Part shown: in pieces, positions 8,894 to 18,406 of the stretch
Position numbering within the stretch: position 1 is the stretch's first letter
Layout: each line of letters opens with the position of its first letter
Assembly: GCF_006715565.1 (NCBI RefSeq)
Contig: NZ_VFNL01000001.1
Location: 2,728,001-2,792,000, forward strand
Direction of reading: 5' to 3'
Source: Microbacterium sp. SLBN-154
GTDB lineage: Bacteria > Actinomycetota > Actinomycetes > Actinomycetales > Microbacteriaceae
Length of the DNA stretch: 64,000 nt
Program-made: the position numbers and the translations under genes
Notes under the pieces: model-generated
Database searches by the model: none
Told to the model about the DNA's origin: nothing
What the model saw: only the letters and a program-made list of their open reading frames with translations

Positions 8894-9674
8894 GACCGCC
8901 GGTACCACCACTCAGGACAGGGCCCGCACGCTGGAAGCGCTCCACCAAGCGCCCGAGATCCTGCAGGTGGTGAACGTCTGGGACGCCGTCAGCGCCCGGG
9001 TGATCGCCGACCTTCCGGGCACGCGCGCCCTCGCGACCGCCGGGCACTCGATCGCAGCGAGCCTCGGATACCCCGACGGCGGGATGCCGCTCGACACGGC
9101 CCTAGCCGCCGCGGGCCTCATCGCCCGCTCGGTCGACCTGCCCGTCAGCGCCGACCTCGACGACGGATACGACGACCCCGAGGAGACCGTGCGACGGGCG
9201 ATCGGCCTGGGCATCGTCGGCGCCAACATCGAAGACCGCATGCGACCCTTCGACGAGGCGGTCGCGCGCGTGCGCGCCGCGATGCGGGCAGCCGAAGCCG
9301 AGGGGGTCGCGTTCCAGCTGAACGCCCGCACTGATGCGCTTCTGCGCGGCGGCGACGCCCCCATCGATCAGCAGCTCGACGAGGCCATCCGGCGCGGCCG
9401 GGCGTTCCTCGACGAGGGCGCTGCGGTCGTGTTCGTCCCCGGCGCCATCCAGCGTGCTCACGTCGAGCGGATCGTCGAGGGGCTGGGCCGCGGGAAGCTC
9501 TCCGTCATCGGATTCCCGGGTGCCCTCCCGGCGAAGGAGTACGAGGAGCTCGGCGTCGCCCGCATCTCGTACGGTCCGCTCACGCAGCGGGTCGCGCTCC
9601 GCGCCCTGCGCGATCTCGGTGAGTCGCTCTACGCCGGCGGGGTCATCCCCGACGACACCCCCGCGCTGAACTGA
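8892..9674 (+). CDS. Isocitrate lyase/PEP mutase family protein
   Basis: A 260-residue (beta/alpha)8-barrel protein of the PEP mutase/isocitrate lyase superfamily. VVNVWDAVSARVIAD is the usual first strand-helix, followed by ALATAGHSIAASLGYPDG, the metal-binding ADLDDGYDD (cf. D-x-D-x-G-Y-G in the family) and GANIEDR, then LNARTDALL. The substrate cannot be named: this uncharacterised subfamily (often called PrpB-like) lacks the catalytic KxCG loop of true isocitrate lyases. Cytoplasmic. Transcription probably begins at the ATG, driven by TAGCGT 6 nt upstream. The SRPBCC gene follows at 20 nt and may be co-transcribed. Confidence 0.85.
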   Translation: MTAGTTTQDRARTLEALHQAPEILQVVNVWDAVSARVIADLPGTRALATAGHSIAASLGYPDGGMPLDTALAAAGLIARSVDLPVSADLDDGYDDPEETVRRAIGLGIVGANIEDRMRPFDEAVARVRAAMRAAEAEGVAFQLNARTDALLRGGDAPIDQQLDEAIRRGRAFLDEGAAVVFVPGAIQRAHVERIVEGLGRGKLSVIGFPGALPAKEYEELGVARISYGPLTQRVALRALRDLGESLYAGGVIPDDTPALN

Positions 9675-9693
9675 CGTCGACACCGCTCCCGCC

Positions 9694-10125
9694 ATGTTCA
9701 CCGTCACCGAAGTCGTCGTGATCGCGCGTTCGCGCGCCGACGTGTTCGCCTACCTCACCGACGCCGGTCGCCGGCCCGAGTGGGATGACACCGTCATCTC
9801 CGAAGCGCTGACCTCCCCGCCGCCGGTCGGAGTGGGGAGCACGATCAACAGCCGGATGCGCGTCATGGGCCGCGAAGTGGAGTTCGACTGGCGGGTCACC
9901 GAGTACGTGCCACCGGGGCGCATGGCCATCGCGAGCACTCGGGGCACGTTCCCGACATCCCTGCTGTTCGATCTGGCCGACCACGCCGCCGGAACGCGGG
10001 TCAGCGCCACCATCGACGGCGAGCCCTCGGGGATGCTCCGGCTGGTGGAACCGATGATCGAAGACACCATCCGCTCGACCCTGGCGACCGGTCTCGGTCG
10101 CGTCGTCCGCATCCTGGAGGCGTGA
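9694..10125 (+). CDS. SRPBCC (START-like) family protein
   Basis: A 143-residue single-domain protein. SRADVFAYLTDAGRRPEWDDTV is the typical START/Bet v1-like N-terminus (a helix after the first strand, with the R-P-E-W-D signature), followed by a long beta sheet and a C-terminal amphipathic helix (VEPMIEDTIRSTLATGLGRVVRIL). Members bind small hydrophobic ligands or act as polyketide cyclases/dehydrases; the ligand is unknown here. It lies 20 nt downstream of the PEP mutase family gene on the same strand, so an operon is likely. Confidence 0.8.
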   Translation: MFTVTEVVVIARSRADVFAYLTDAGRRPEWDDTVISEALTSPPPVGVGSTINSRMRVMGREVEFDWRVTEYVPPGRMAIASTRGTFPTSLLFDLADHAAGTRVSATIDGEPSGMLRLVEPMIEDTIRSTLATGLGRVVRILEA

Positions 10126-10201
10126 CCCGGTCTACCGGGATCATGGCCGCCGTCGAGACATCCTCGGGCACGGGATGACGCAGATGCGCCATCATGGAGG
10201 G

Positions 10202-10372
10202 GTGACCTCCCGCCTTCCCCTCCTGCTCTCCCTGGCGTCGCTGGGCATCCTGTTCCTGTCGATCGTCTTCGTCTTCCTGCTGGTGATCGGCAGCTACTTC
10301 GGCATCGTGCCCTTCACCGTCGACCACGAGTCGGCCGAGTCGCTCGCCCACGCGCTCTCTCTCGTCGCCTGA
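10202..10372 (+). CDS. Small membrane protein
   Basis: A 56-residue frame from GTG 10202 (VTSRLPLLLSLASLGILFLS...). It contains one long, possibly kinked hydrophobic stretch, residues 5-40, ending in YFGIVPFTVDHESAESLAHALSLVA. It resembles the 88-residue membrane protein at 34216, which shares an SLxSLGILFLSIV-type segment, so both may belong to one small family. An in-frame ATG at 10175 would add nine polar residues but looks less natural. No function is known. Confidence 0.5.
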   Translation: MTSRLPLLLSLASLGILFLSIVFVFLLVIGSYFGIVPFTVDHESAESLAHALSLVA

Positions 10373-10417
10373 CCGGGGCCTGATCCGTCGCCTCTGGTCG
10401 CGGCACCGCGGCGCGGG

Positions 10418-10423
10418 TAGCGT
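10418..10423 (+). promoter_or_regulatory. -10 box TAGCGT, leaderless-type promoter
   Basis: TAGCGT ends 6 nt before the ATG at 10430, with no Shine-Dalgarno between. Confidence 0.5.
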
Positions 10424-10429
10424 CGGGCC

Positions 10430-11155
10430 ATGACCGAGGATCGCGCGACGACAGGGCATCCCAACGAGCCGCACCGGCCCGGGCTCGCCCAGCGACTGAA
10501 CGGACTTCGGGCCGGTGTTCTCGGTGCCAATGACGGCATCGTCTCCACCGCGGCGGTGGTCGTGGGTGTGGCAGGCGCGACCGCGGAGGTCGGTCCGGTC
10601 CTGCTCGCGGGCGCCGCGGCACTCGTCGGCGGCGCGGTCTCGATGGCGCTCGGCGAGTACGTGTCGGTGTCGAGTCAGCGCGACAGCGAGCATGCGCTGA
10701 TCGAAAAGGAGCGCCGCGAACTCGCCGCCGACCCCGAGGGCGAGTTCGCCGAACTCGTGGGCCTGTACCGCGCCCAGGGGCTGAGCGAGCAGACGGCCAC
10801 CGCGGTCGCGAAGGAGCTGACCGAGAGCGATGCCCTCGCCGCTCACCTCTCGATCGAGCTGAACATCGATCAGAGCGACGTGGTGAGCCCCTGGTCGGCG
10901 GCCATCGCCTCGGCGGTCGCCTTCACGATCGGCGCGCTCCTCCCCCTCGCCACGATCCTCTTCGTCCCCCACCCCGCCCGCATCTGGCTCACCTTCGCGA
11001 GTGTGCTCGTCGCCCTGGCGATCACCGGGTATGTCGCGGCGTGGATCGGCGGCGCCCGTCGACTGCGTGCCGTCGTCCGCACGGTCGTGGGTGGCGCCCT
11101 CGCACTCGGCGCCACCTTCCTCATCGGTACGCTGCTGGGCACCGGCGCGGCCTGA
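10430..11155 (+). CDS. VIT1/CCC1 family iron/manganese transporter
   Basis: A 241-residue protein with five predicted membrane segments. The signature LRAGVLGANDGIVSTAAVVVGVAGA (residues 24-48) is the conserved first segment of CCC1/VIT transporters, and MALGEYVSVSSQRDSEHALIEKER begins the cytoplasmic metal-binding helices; further acidic residues lie in the loop AELVGLYRAQGLSE. Family members move Fe2+ or Mn2+ out of the cytoplasm in exchange for protons. The length is that of short bacterial VIT proteins without a ferritin-like domain. Single-gene unit. The start is supported by the TAGCGT box. Confidence 0.9.
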   Translation: MTEDRATTGHPNEPHRPGLAQRLNGLRAGVLGANDGIVSTAAVVVGVAGATAEVGPVLLAGAAALVGGAVSMALGEYVSVSSQRDSEHALIEKERRELAADPEGEFAELVGLYRAQGLSEQTATAVAKELTESDALAAHLSIELNIDQSDVVSPWSAAIASAVAFTIGALLPLATILFVPHPARIWLTFASVLVALAITGYVAAWIGGARRLRAVVRTVVGGALALGATFLIGTLLGTGAA

Positions 11156-11260
11156 CCGCTGCGGGCGGATCATGCCACACCGGCGCGGGAAGCGAAAGGG
11201 AGCAGTCAGAACGGAGGAAAGGCGCTTCACTGGTTTCCCAGGCAGAAGGACGAGGACGCC

Positions 11261-11539
11261 ATGCTGACCGAGTCACCGCGCACATCGCCGGAGCCGTTCG
11301 ACAGAGAATCGTTCGGTGCAGACCAGTTCGAAATGGTGCGGCTTGCGGCCGGAGGCTGGGTCATCACCGATCTCGCCCTGCCCCACGACGATCCGGCCTG
11401 TCTTCTCGCGTACGTGCAGGAGGACGGAGCGCGATTCGAGGTCGTGTGGGTCCAGGCGCCGGTGCGGACGGGATGGTTCGACTCCCTCGACGCGATCCTG
11501 GCCGAGGCTCGCAGCCGCCGGCACCGCCGCGTCGCCTGA
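11261..11539 (+). CDS. Hypothetical protein (92 aa)
   Basis: The frame starts at ATG 11261 with a weak purine-rich site (AGGACG) upstream. The protein is soluble, with a beta-rich middle (FEMVRLAAGGWVITDLALP..., LLAYVQEDGARFEVVWVQAP) and a C-terminal helix (FDSLDAILAEARSRRHRR). Composition and codon use match the core genome. I do not recognise the family. It stands alone, between the VIT transporter and the APH-like gene. Confidence 0.55.
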   Translation: MLTESPRTSPEPFDRESFGADQFEMVRLAAGGWVITDLALPHDDPACLLAYVQEDGARFEVVWVQAPVRTGWFDSLDAILAEARSRRHRRVA

Positions 11540-11698
11540 TCCGGCGCATGAGCACCAGTGATCGTGGCCTGATCGCCGGTCGCATTCACGGGCTGGGCAG
11601 TGCCGGCGCGCTACTCGATACGGGCATCCCGGCGCTGGACAGCATGGCGCCGAGGGGGCTCTGATATCTGGTCAGGGCGATTCGCGTTACGGTCGAGG

Positions 11699-12625
11699 AT
11701 GTCTACACGCATGCCCTGGAGTTCGCTGCCCTCGACCGTGACATCGTGGGTTGAAGCGGAACTCGACGGGAGAGTCATCGCCACGAAGGCGCAGCTGAAC
11801 GGTTTCTCGTCTGGATCCGCCGACCGGATCGTGACCGACAACGGGCGCCGGGCCTTCGTGAAAACGGTGGCGCGCAGTCGCAACGCGGAGACCTTGGAGC
11901 TTCATCGAAGAGAAGCCAACGTCATGCGGATGCTCCCGAGCGAAGTTCGGGCCCCAGCACTTCTCGGTGTCTACGATGACGACGAGTGGATCGCCCTGAT
12001 GCTGGACGACATTGAAGGTGCGCATCCCCATGGGCCGCACGGTTCAGACATACCTGCTGTACTCGACGCGATCGCAGATCTCCCGGAGGCAACTGGCCCC
12101 CTGGCCGCCCTCCCGCAACTTCATGAAGAGCTAGCCGACGATTTCAACGCCTGGAACCGCATCGACGCCGACGATGTCGACGAGGCCCTGCCGCCTCTCG
12201 CTCTCACGTTGCGCGACCGCATGATGGAGACCGCGGTCGGGGCCGCCGATGCCGTCGTCGGGGATCGTCTGGTTCACCTGGATTGCCGCGCTGACAACAT
12301 CTTGATCGATGAAGCAGGTGCAGCGTGGCTGATCGATTGGCCGTGGGCGTCGATTGGAGCACGCTGGTTCGACGGGGTCATTTACCTCCTCGATTGCGTG
12401 ATGCGTGATGAGGTCGTCGATGCCGATGTGTACCTGGGTCACCCGCTTTTCGATGGCCTACGATCCGAGCAGGTCGATGCCGTGCTCGCCGCTCTCGCGG
12501 GCAATTTCTACAACAACGCCCGACAGCCCGCACCTCCCAACATGCCAACCCTTCGAGCGTTTCAGCGAGCCGAAGCGGATGCCGCCGTCACCTGGCTCGC
12601 CCGCCGCTGGGCATCCCATGGATAG
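11699..12625 (+). CDS. Aminoglycoside phosphotransferase (APH)-fold kinase
   Basis: 308 residues from ATG 11699; frame upstream of this is unsupported. The APH fold is shown by the catalytic loop VHLDCRADNILID (residues 192-204; D195 as base, N200 binding Mg) and the second metal residue in LIDWPWAS (D213); an ATP-lobe lysine is likely at AFVKTVARS. APH-fold enzymes phosphorylate antibiotics, choline, homoserine, fructosamine or other small molecules; nothing in the sequence fixes the substrate, so resistance should not be assumed. The gene and its right neighbour are less GC-biased than the core genes. No operon partner overlaps it. Confidence 0.78.
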   Translation: MSTRMPWSSLPSTVTSWVEAELDGRVIATKAQLNGFSSGSADRIVTDNGRRAFVKTVARSRNAETLELHRREANVMRMLPSEVRAPALLGVYDDDEWIALMLDDIEGAHPHGPHGSDIPAVLDAIADLPEATGPLAALPQLHEELADDFNAWNRIDADDVDEALPPLALTLRDRMMETAVGAADAVVGDRLVHLDCRADNILIDEAGAAWLIDWPWASIGARWFDGVIYLLDCVMRDEVVDADVYLGHPLFDGLRSEQVDAVLAALAGNFYNNARQPAPPNMPTLRAFQRAEADAAVTWLARRWASHG

Positions 12626-12763
12626 GACGTCTCTATGCCTCGCAAGCATCTGAGGCCATGTCATGTCTGAGAACGCAGCCGTCGCTTTCACCGCATAGAC
12701 ATCTCTGACCGATTCCTACAGCCAGGCAGGAACCGATTTTCGGTTGTCGACAGAGCACATGGC

Positions 12764-12769
12764 TAGAGT
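12764..12769 (+). promoter_or_regulatory. -10 box TAGAGT, leaderless-type promoter
   Basis: TAGAGT lies 7 nt before the GTG at 12777 and inside the longer alternative frame that begins at ATG 12759, which argues for the GTG start. Confidence 0.4.
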
Positions 12770-12776
12770 GCGAACT

Positions 12777-13298
12777 GTGACCACCGCCGACCAGCTGCGC
12801 TCCGAGGGGTTTGAGGGGTTTGTCCCCTTCGGGGACCTGCCGAACACGGACGTTCCGACTGCAGGCGGCGTGTACATCGTCGTTCGCCCAAGCCCCGAGC
12901 GCTTGCCTGAGTTCCGGCCGGTCAGCCCGGCTGGCTGGTTCAAGCGGCGTGATCCATCAGTCCCAATTGAGAAACTTCAGAAGGCCTGGGTAGACGGCGC
13001 ATTCGTCCTCTACATCGGTATGGCCACAGCCGGAGCACGGGGGCGGCGGGGTATTGCGAAGCGTTTGGACGAGTTTCGCCGACACGGGGCTGGCGAGCCG
13101 ATCGGACATTGGGGCGGTCGCTACATCTGGTGTCTGGAGGATAGCGCTGACCTTCTCGTCGCATGGCGCGTGGAGGCGGTGGACCCCGGTGCGGTCGAGG
13201 CCGACCTCACTCGGAAGTTCACTGCCCACTTCGGCAAGCTGCCGTTCGCGAATCTGAAGCAGGAACGTCGCCGCGCCCAAACGCACACCTCGTCATAG
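12777..13298 (+). CDS. GIY-YIG-like nuclease domain protein
   Basis: 173 residues from GTG 12777 (ATG 12759 would add six). The two short strands GVYIV (residues 31-35) and VLYIG (77-81), followed by a basic helix [15 protein letters not shown] and a GHWGGRYIW segment, match the GIY-YIG layout: G-Y/V-Y...Y-I-G, then arginines in the next helix. A conserved C-terminal acidic residue is likely in VEADLTRKF (E in the last helix). Stand-alone proteins of this kind have unknown partners, with roles proposed in DNA processing. The gene is AT-richer than the core and sits in a small accessory islet. Confidence 0.6.
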   Translation: MTTADQLRSEGFEGFVPFGDLPNTDVPTAGGVYIVVRPSPERLPEFRPVSPAGWFKRRDPSVPIEKLQKAWVDGAFVLYIGMATAGARGRRGIAKRLDEFRRHGAGEPIGHWGGRYIWCLEDSADLLVAWRVEAVDPGAVEADLTRKFTAHFGKLPFANLKQERRRAQTHTSS

Positions 13299-13405
13299 CC
13301 GACCGCTCAGCGGCATCCGCCTGATCCCCATGACCGGCTCGAGGCGTACAGGCGGAGGCGCCCGACGAGCACGCGAGAGGCGGACGTTCTGTCGGAGACA
13401 GGCCG

Positions 13406-16400
13406 TCAACGGAAATCTCGCGAGCGGTGACCGACGCCCACACGCAGGTCTTCGAACCGGTCGGCGACGAGGTTCGTCACCCCCTCCTCCGACCTCTCGA
13501 GCATTCCCCGCACGATGAGGGCCGGAGCATCCCGCGCGACCCGCCGGTAGCGGTTCCAGACCCCGACGGAGCAGATGACGTTGACCACGCCGTGCTCGTC
13601 CTCGAGGTTGAGGAAGGTGATGCCCGACGCCGTGGCGGGCCGCTGACGATGGGTGACGAGCCCCGCCACCTCCACACGCCGCCCCGGGTCGTGCGTCCGC
13701 ATCTCCCGTGAGGTCAACACCCCCCGAGCATCCAGCCCCGAGCGGAAGTGCGTCAGGGGGTGATCGTCGGTGGAGATCCCGGTAGCCCACAGGTCTGCGG
13801 CGAGGATGTCGTAGCTGGACTGATCGGGGAAGAGCGGTGGTTGCACCGCGACCATCGAGTCGGGGAGAAACTCCGCACGATCCTGTGCGGCAGAACCGGC
13901 GATCCACAGCGCCTCGCGGCGGGTGATGCCGAAGCACTCGAACGCTCCGGCCGTCGCGAGCGCCTCCAACTGCGCCGCCGTCGCCCCGGTCCGACGCACC
14001 AGGTCCCTCATGTCGCGGAAATCACCGCGCTGTCGTCGCTCGGTCACGATCTTCGCCGCGAGCGCGTCGCCGATCCCCTTGATTCCCGCAAGCCCCAGCC
14101 GGACGGCGTGGTGACCGTCGCGCCGATGCGCGGCGGACTCATCGGGCGCGGCCGGATCGAAGACCGGCACCGGAGGCTGGAGGCGGTGCGCGCACTCGGG
14201 GCGACCGGTGACGCCGCGCGCGTCGCCGACGGGTTCGAGCGTCGCGTGCACGTCGGAGCGGAGCAGGTCGGGGCGCTGCACCTCGACCCCGTGCCGGCGC
14301 GCATCGGCGACGAGGGTCGCGGGCGAGTAGAACCCCATCGGCTGGGCACGGAGGAGCCCGGCGAGGAAGGCGGCGGGATAGTGCAGCTTGATCCAGGAGC
14401 TGGCGTAGACGAGGAGCCCGAACGACAGCGAGTGCGACTCGGCGAAGCCGAAGTTCGCGAACGCCTGGATCTGACGGTAGATCGCGTCGGCATCTTCTCC
14501 GACGAGGCCGTTGCGCGCCATCCCCTCGTACAGGCGTTCGCGCAGCGACTCGATGCGCTCGACTCCCCGCTTGGAGCCCATCGCACGACGCAGCAGGTCG
14601 GCATCCTCTCCCGAGCAGTCGCCGATGGCCATCGCCATCTGCATGAGCTGCTCCTGGAAGACCGGCACCCCGAGGGTGCGCTGCAGCACGGGCGCGAGCT
14701 TCGGATGCGCGTAGGTCACCGGCTCCTGACCGAGCTTTCGACGCACGAACGGATGCACCGCCCCGCCCTGGATGGGACCGGGGCGGATGAGGGCGATCTC
14801 CACCACGAGGTCGTAGAACCGCCGCGGCTGCAGTCGCGGGAGAAGTCCCATCTGGGCACGGGATTCCACCTGGAACACCCCGATCGAATCGGCGCGGCAG
14901 AGCATGTCGTACACCGCCTGCTCCTCCTTGGGCAGCGTCGCCAGCTCCCATCGCTCACCGGTGGCGGTGTGGATCATGTCGAAGCAGTACTGGAGGGCGG
15001 CGAGCATCCCCAGGCCCAGCAGATCGAACTTGACCAGTCCCATCCAGGCCGCGTCGTCCTTGTCCCACTGGATGACGGTGCGATCCTCCATCCGGGCGTG
15101 CTCGATGGGCACGACCTCGCCGACGGGGCGGTCGGTGAGCACCATCCCCCCGGAGTGGATGCCGAGGTGGCGCGGGGCCTTCAACAGCTCGGAGGCATAC
15201 TCGATCACCTGGGCCGGGATGTCGTTGTCGGGGCCCGACTCCAGCGACGCCCCCCAGCGCTCGACCTGCTTCGACCACGCATCCTGCTGCCCGGTGGAGT
15301 AACCGAGGGCTTTGGCGACGTCGCGGACGGCGTTCTTGGGGCGGTACTGGATGACGTTGGCCACCTGCGCGGCGCGGTCGCGACCGTAGGTGGCATAGAC
15401 CCACTGGATGATCTCTTCGCGTCGATCGGAGTCGAAGTCGACGTCGATGTCGGGCTCTTCGTCTCGGAGGCTGGAGAGGAAGCGTTCGAAGGGCAGCTCG
15501 TAGGCGATGGCGTCGACGGCGGTGATGTCGAGCAGGTAGCAGACCGCGCTGTTGGCGGCAGACCCACGACCCTGACAGAGGATGCCGCGGCGCCGCGCCT
15601 CTTGCACGATGCCGTGCACGATGAGGAAGTAGCCGGGGAAGTCCTTGGTCTCGATGACCTGCAGCTCACGCTCGATGCGGGCGCGGTTGTCGGCCGACAG
15701 GTCGGGATACTTGCGGGGAACGGCCACCCAGACCAGGTGCCGCAGCCACGACATCGGCGTGTGCCCCTCGGGAACCTTCTGTCGCGGCAGCGCCGGGCGC
15801 GCACGACGCAGGGGGAAGGCGAGCTCGTCGGCCAGCTCCACCGTGCGCGCCACCGCTCCGGGGTACCGGGCGAAGCGCTCGGCCATCTCGGCGCCCGAAC
15901 GCAGGTGAGCCGCGGCATGGGCGGGCAGCCATCCGTCGAGCTCGTCGAGCCCTCGGCGCGCGCGGATCGCCGCGACGGCGGCGGCGAGCCGTGCCCGTTC
16001 GGGGGCGGCGTAGTGGACGTTGTTCGAGGCCAGGATGGGCAGGCCGCGTTCCCGAGCGAGGGCGGCGAGGACGTCGTTGTCGCGGGTGTCGGTCGGATTG
16101 CCGTGATCCGTCAGCTCCACGTTCACCGCCTCCGGGCCGAACAGCGCGACGAGGCGGTCGAGCGCCGCCGCGGCGCCCGCCGGTCCTTCCTCGGCGAGCG
16201 CGCGGCGAACCGCGCCCTTGCGGCATCCGGTGAGGATCGCCCAGTGCCCGTCGGCCCGCGCCGACAGCTCGTCGAGATCGTAGACGGGGCGTCCCTTCTC
16301 CGACCCCGCGAGCTGAGCTCGCGTGAGGGCGGCGGCGAGGCGGTGATAGCCCTCCTCCCCCCGGGCGAGCACGAGCAGGTGCGACCCCTCGGGGTCGGCG

Positions 16401-16834
16401 TCTCCTGCCCGCGACGGCGTGGGCGCTCGATCGTCGAAACCGAGCGACAGCTCTGCTCCGAACACGGTCTTCACCTGCAGGTTCTCGGCGGCCTCGGCGA
16501 ACCGCACGATCCCGTAGAACCCGTCGTGGTCGGTGACGGCCAGGGCGTGCAGGCCGAGACGCTCGGCCTCCTCGGCCAGTTCCTCCGGCGAGGACGCGCC
16601 GTCGAGGAACGAGAACGACGAGTGCGCGTGCAGTTCGGCATACGGCACCGTCTCGGCCGGGCGCTCGATGGCGGGCGGGACGTAGGGGCCGCGCTTGTGC
16701 GACCAGGCGGGGCTGTCGCCCCCGTCGGCCCCCGCAGGGATGTTGCGCGGCCGACGCCGGTCGCTGAGGACGCGCTCGAGCTCCGACCAGGGGACGCCAG
16801 GATTGTTGAAGCCCATCAGCGGCCCCGTCCGCAT
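13406..16834 (-). CDS. dnaE2: Error-prone DNA polymerase DnaE2 (ImuC)
   Basis: A 1142-residue C-family polymerase. It opens with a PHP domain (AELHAHSSFSFLDGASSPEEL, VTDHDGFYG). The palm carries PDIDVDFDSDRREE with the catalytic aspartates, and a C-terminal OB-fold region follows (VEVAGLVTHRQRPATASGITFLNLEDEHG). DnaE2 performs mutagenic translesion synthesis with ImuA and ImuB during the SOS response. Two starts are possible: 16834, or ATG 16816, where the typical MGFNNPGVPWSELERVLS begins. It lies 3 nt after imuB and is the last gene of the LexA-controlled cassette. Length is normal. The 1200-codon frame on the opposite strand is a shadow. Confidence 0.95.
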   Translation of the reverse strand: MRTGPLMGFNNPGVPWSELERVLSDRRRPRNIPAGADGGDSPAWSHKRGPYVPPAIERPAETVPYAELHAHSSFSFLDGASSPEELAEEAERLGLHALAVTDHDGFYGIVRFAEAAENLQVKTVFGAELSLGFDDRAPTPSRAGDADPEGSHLLVLARGEEGYHRLAAALTRAQLAGSEKGRPVYDLDELSARADGHWAILTGCRKGAVRRALAEEGPAGAAAALDRLVALFGPEAVNVELTDHGNPTDTRDNDVLAALARERGLPILASNNVHYAAPERARLAAAVAAIRARRGLDELDGWLPAHAAAHLRSGAEMAERFARYPGAVARTVELADELAFPLRRARPALPRQKVPEGHTPMSWLRHLVWVAVPRKYPDLSADNRARIERELQVIETKDFPGYFLIVHGIVQEARRRGILCQGRGSAANSAVCYLLDITAVDAIAYELPFERFLSSLRDEEPDIDVDFDSDRREEIIQWVYATYGRDRAAQVANVIQYRPKNAVRDVAKALGYSTGQQDAWSKQVERWGASLESGPDNDIPAQVIEYASELLKAPRHLGIHSGGMVLTDRPVGEVVPIEHARMEDRTVIQWDKDDAAWMGLVKFDLLGLGMLAALQYCFDMIHTATGERWELATLPKEEQAVYDMLCRADSIGVFQVESRAQMGLLPRLQPRRFYDLVVEIALIRPGPIQGGAVHPFVRRKLGQEPVTYAHPKLAPVLQRTLGVPVFQEQLMQMAMAIGDCSGEDADLLRRAMGSKRGVERIESLRERLYEGMARNGLVGEDADAIYRQIQAFANFGFAESHSLSFGLLVYASSWIKLHYPAAFLAGLLRAQPMGFYSPATLVADARRHGVEVQRPDLLRSDVHATLEPVGDARGVTGRPECAHRLQPPVPVFDPAAPDESAAHRRDGHHAVRLGLAGIKGIGDALAAKIVTERRQRGDFRDMRDLVRRTGATAAQLEALATAGAFECFGITRREALWIAGSAAQDRAEFLPDSMVAVQPPLFPDQSSYDILAADLWATGISTDDHPLTHFRSGLDARGVLTSREMRTHDPGRRVEVAGLVTHRQRPATASGITFLNLEDEHGVVNVICSVGVWNRYRRVARDAPALIVRGMLERSEEGVTNLVADRFEDLRVGVGHRSRDFR

Positions 16835-16837
16835 CGA

Positions 16838-18406
16838 TCAGTCATAGCGACCCTCGGCGATCCACGTCCCGCCCGCGCAGACCAGCAACCAGGCGGTGCG
16901 GTCGGCGTCGACCACCTGGAACCGGTGCGCACGACGGCTGCGGGCGGCATCCCACGTGCGCTCCACGATCGGCCAGGGACCCGCCCACTCCCTGATCGCC
17001 CGGGGGCGCCCCGACTCCACCAGCACCGAGGGCGTCGCCGTCATCCGATCGCGCTCGTCGACGGCGACCGGCCCTCCCTCCCCGGTGACGACCTGCACCG
17101 GCACCGGCTCGGGGAAGATGGTGCCCGGGAGGGGGTCGGGAAGGCTCCCCGGCCAGGGACGGGTGCGCTCCGCGGTCACGACGGTGCGGTCTCCCCAGGG
17201 CACGAGCACCTGGCGCTCGGTGAGCCACCGGCCCCCTCCCACCTCGGCCGTCATCACGCCGCGATGACCGAGCATCGCCTGCACGCGGGAGAGGACGTGA
17301 TGGACCCGCTCGTCGGTCCCGGCGCCGAACATCGCCGGGGCGTGGTGTGAGGCGGCGCCCACCGCCTCGGGTGAGATGCGCACGAGCGCCACGCCGCTGG
17401 CCAGCACTCCCCCGCCGTCGCCGGTGGCCTCTTCGGCGAGCTGCCATCTGACCCGGTCCACGACCGCCGCCGCATCGAAGGAGTTCGGATGGAGCCAGAC
17501 CCGTTCGCTCCGCTCTCCGCGGTCTCCGGTGAGCTCGACCCGCAATTCGGTGCAGACGAGGTCGATCGCGCCGAGACGCGAGATGAACTCGTCGGCCGCG
17601 ATGCGCAGGGCGAACGCCACCTGCTCGGCGATCTCGAGGGGGGGTTCGAAGGCGACCTCGCGGTGCAGCTCGGGAGGAGGCACGCGCGGCTCGACGGGAC
17701 GCGAATCCAGACCCGACGCCAGGCGGTGCAGCCGCATGCCCGGCTCGCCCAGCCGTTCCCGCACCCGTTCGGGATCGAGCCGGCTGAAGTCGCCGAGCGT
17801 CTGCACCCCCAGGCGCGCCAGCAGCGCCACGACATCGTGATCGGCGAGGGCGGTGATCGGAAGAGGCGCGAGGAAGCCCGCCGCACCCCCGGTGGGAACG
17901 ACCGAGACCGGATCGGAGGCGCGGGTGATGCGCGCGGCCTGTTCGGCGGTGAAGGGGCCGTCGGCGATGCCCGCGCGCACGTCGGCGACGCCCTGCGCAC
18001 GGACCGTGCTCACGAGCACGCGGGCGGCCTCGGTCTCGCCCCCGTAGTACCGAGCAGGTCCGCGGGCGCGCAGCGCGCACAGCCCCGGGCGGATGATCTG
18101 CACCCCCGGCGCCCGCTCCTCCAGCGCCGCCACCAGCGGCGCGAATGCGCGGTGATCGCGGGCGTCGTCGGCGTCGACCACGCGCAGTCCCGGGCATCGG
18201 GACTGCGCGTCCCGGCGACGCTGTCCGCGGCGGACCCCCTCGGCACGGGCCGTCGCCGAGCACGCGGTCACCATCCCCCCGGCGACGATGGCCACCGGGG
18301 CGTCCTCGGCGACCGGAGCGGAGCCGGCGGCATCCCGCGCCAGCGCCGCCACGGGCCAATCCGGGAACCACAGCACGAGGCTGCGCACCGGGGCGTCGGG
18401 GCGCAT
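16838..18406 (-). CDS. imuB: Y-family polymerase-like protein ImuB
   Basis: 522 residues from ATG 18406, which shares its A with the imuA stop (TGATG). The N-terminus LVLWFPDWPVAALA replaces the usual DxDAFFAxVE of active Y-family polymerases, as in ImuB, which is thought to be catalytically inactive and to act as a hub binding DnaE2 and the sliding clamp. The helix-hairpin region (LLARLGVQTLGDFSRLDPERVRERLGEPG) and the little finger domain follow; the C-terminus (WPIVERTWDAARSRRAHRFQVV...) matches the DnaE2-interacting tail. A clamp-binding motif was not pinpointed. Cytoplasmic. Confidence 0.92.
   Translation of the reverse strand: MRPDAPVRSLVLWFPDWPVAALARDAAGSAPVAEDAPVAIVAGGMVTACSATARAEGVRRGQRRRDAQSRCPGLRVVDADDARDHRAFAPLVAALEERAPGVQIIRPGLCALRARGPARYYGGETEAARVLVSTVRAQGVADVRAGIADGPFTAEQAARITRASDPVSVVPTGGAAGFLAPLPITALADHDVVALLARLGVQTLGDFSRLDPERVRERLGEPGMRLHRLASGLDSRPVEPRVPPPELHREVAFEPPLEIAEQVAFALRIAADEFISRLGAIDLVCTELRVELTGDRGERSERVWLHPNSFDAAAVVDRVRWQLAEEATGDGGGVLASGVALVRISPEAVGAASHHAPAMFGAGTDERVHHVLSRVQAMLGHRGVMTAEVGGGRWLTERQVLVPWGDRTVVTAERTRPWPGSLPDPLPGTIFPEPVPVQVVTGEGGPVAVDERDRMTATPSVLVESGRPRAIREWAGPWPIVERTWDAARSRRAHRFQVVDADRTAWLLVCAGGTWIAEGRYD

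Noticed and set aside
13748..17350. 1200-codon plus-strand frame opposite dnaE2 and imuB
   Set aside because: dnaE2 and imuB have clear domains on the minus strand; the plus frame has shadow composition and no recognisable motif.
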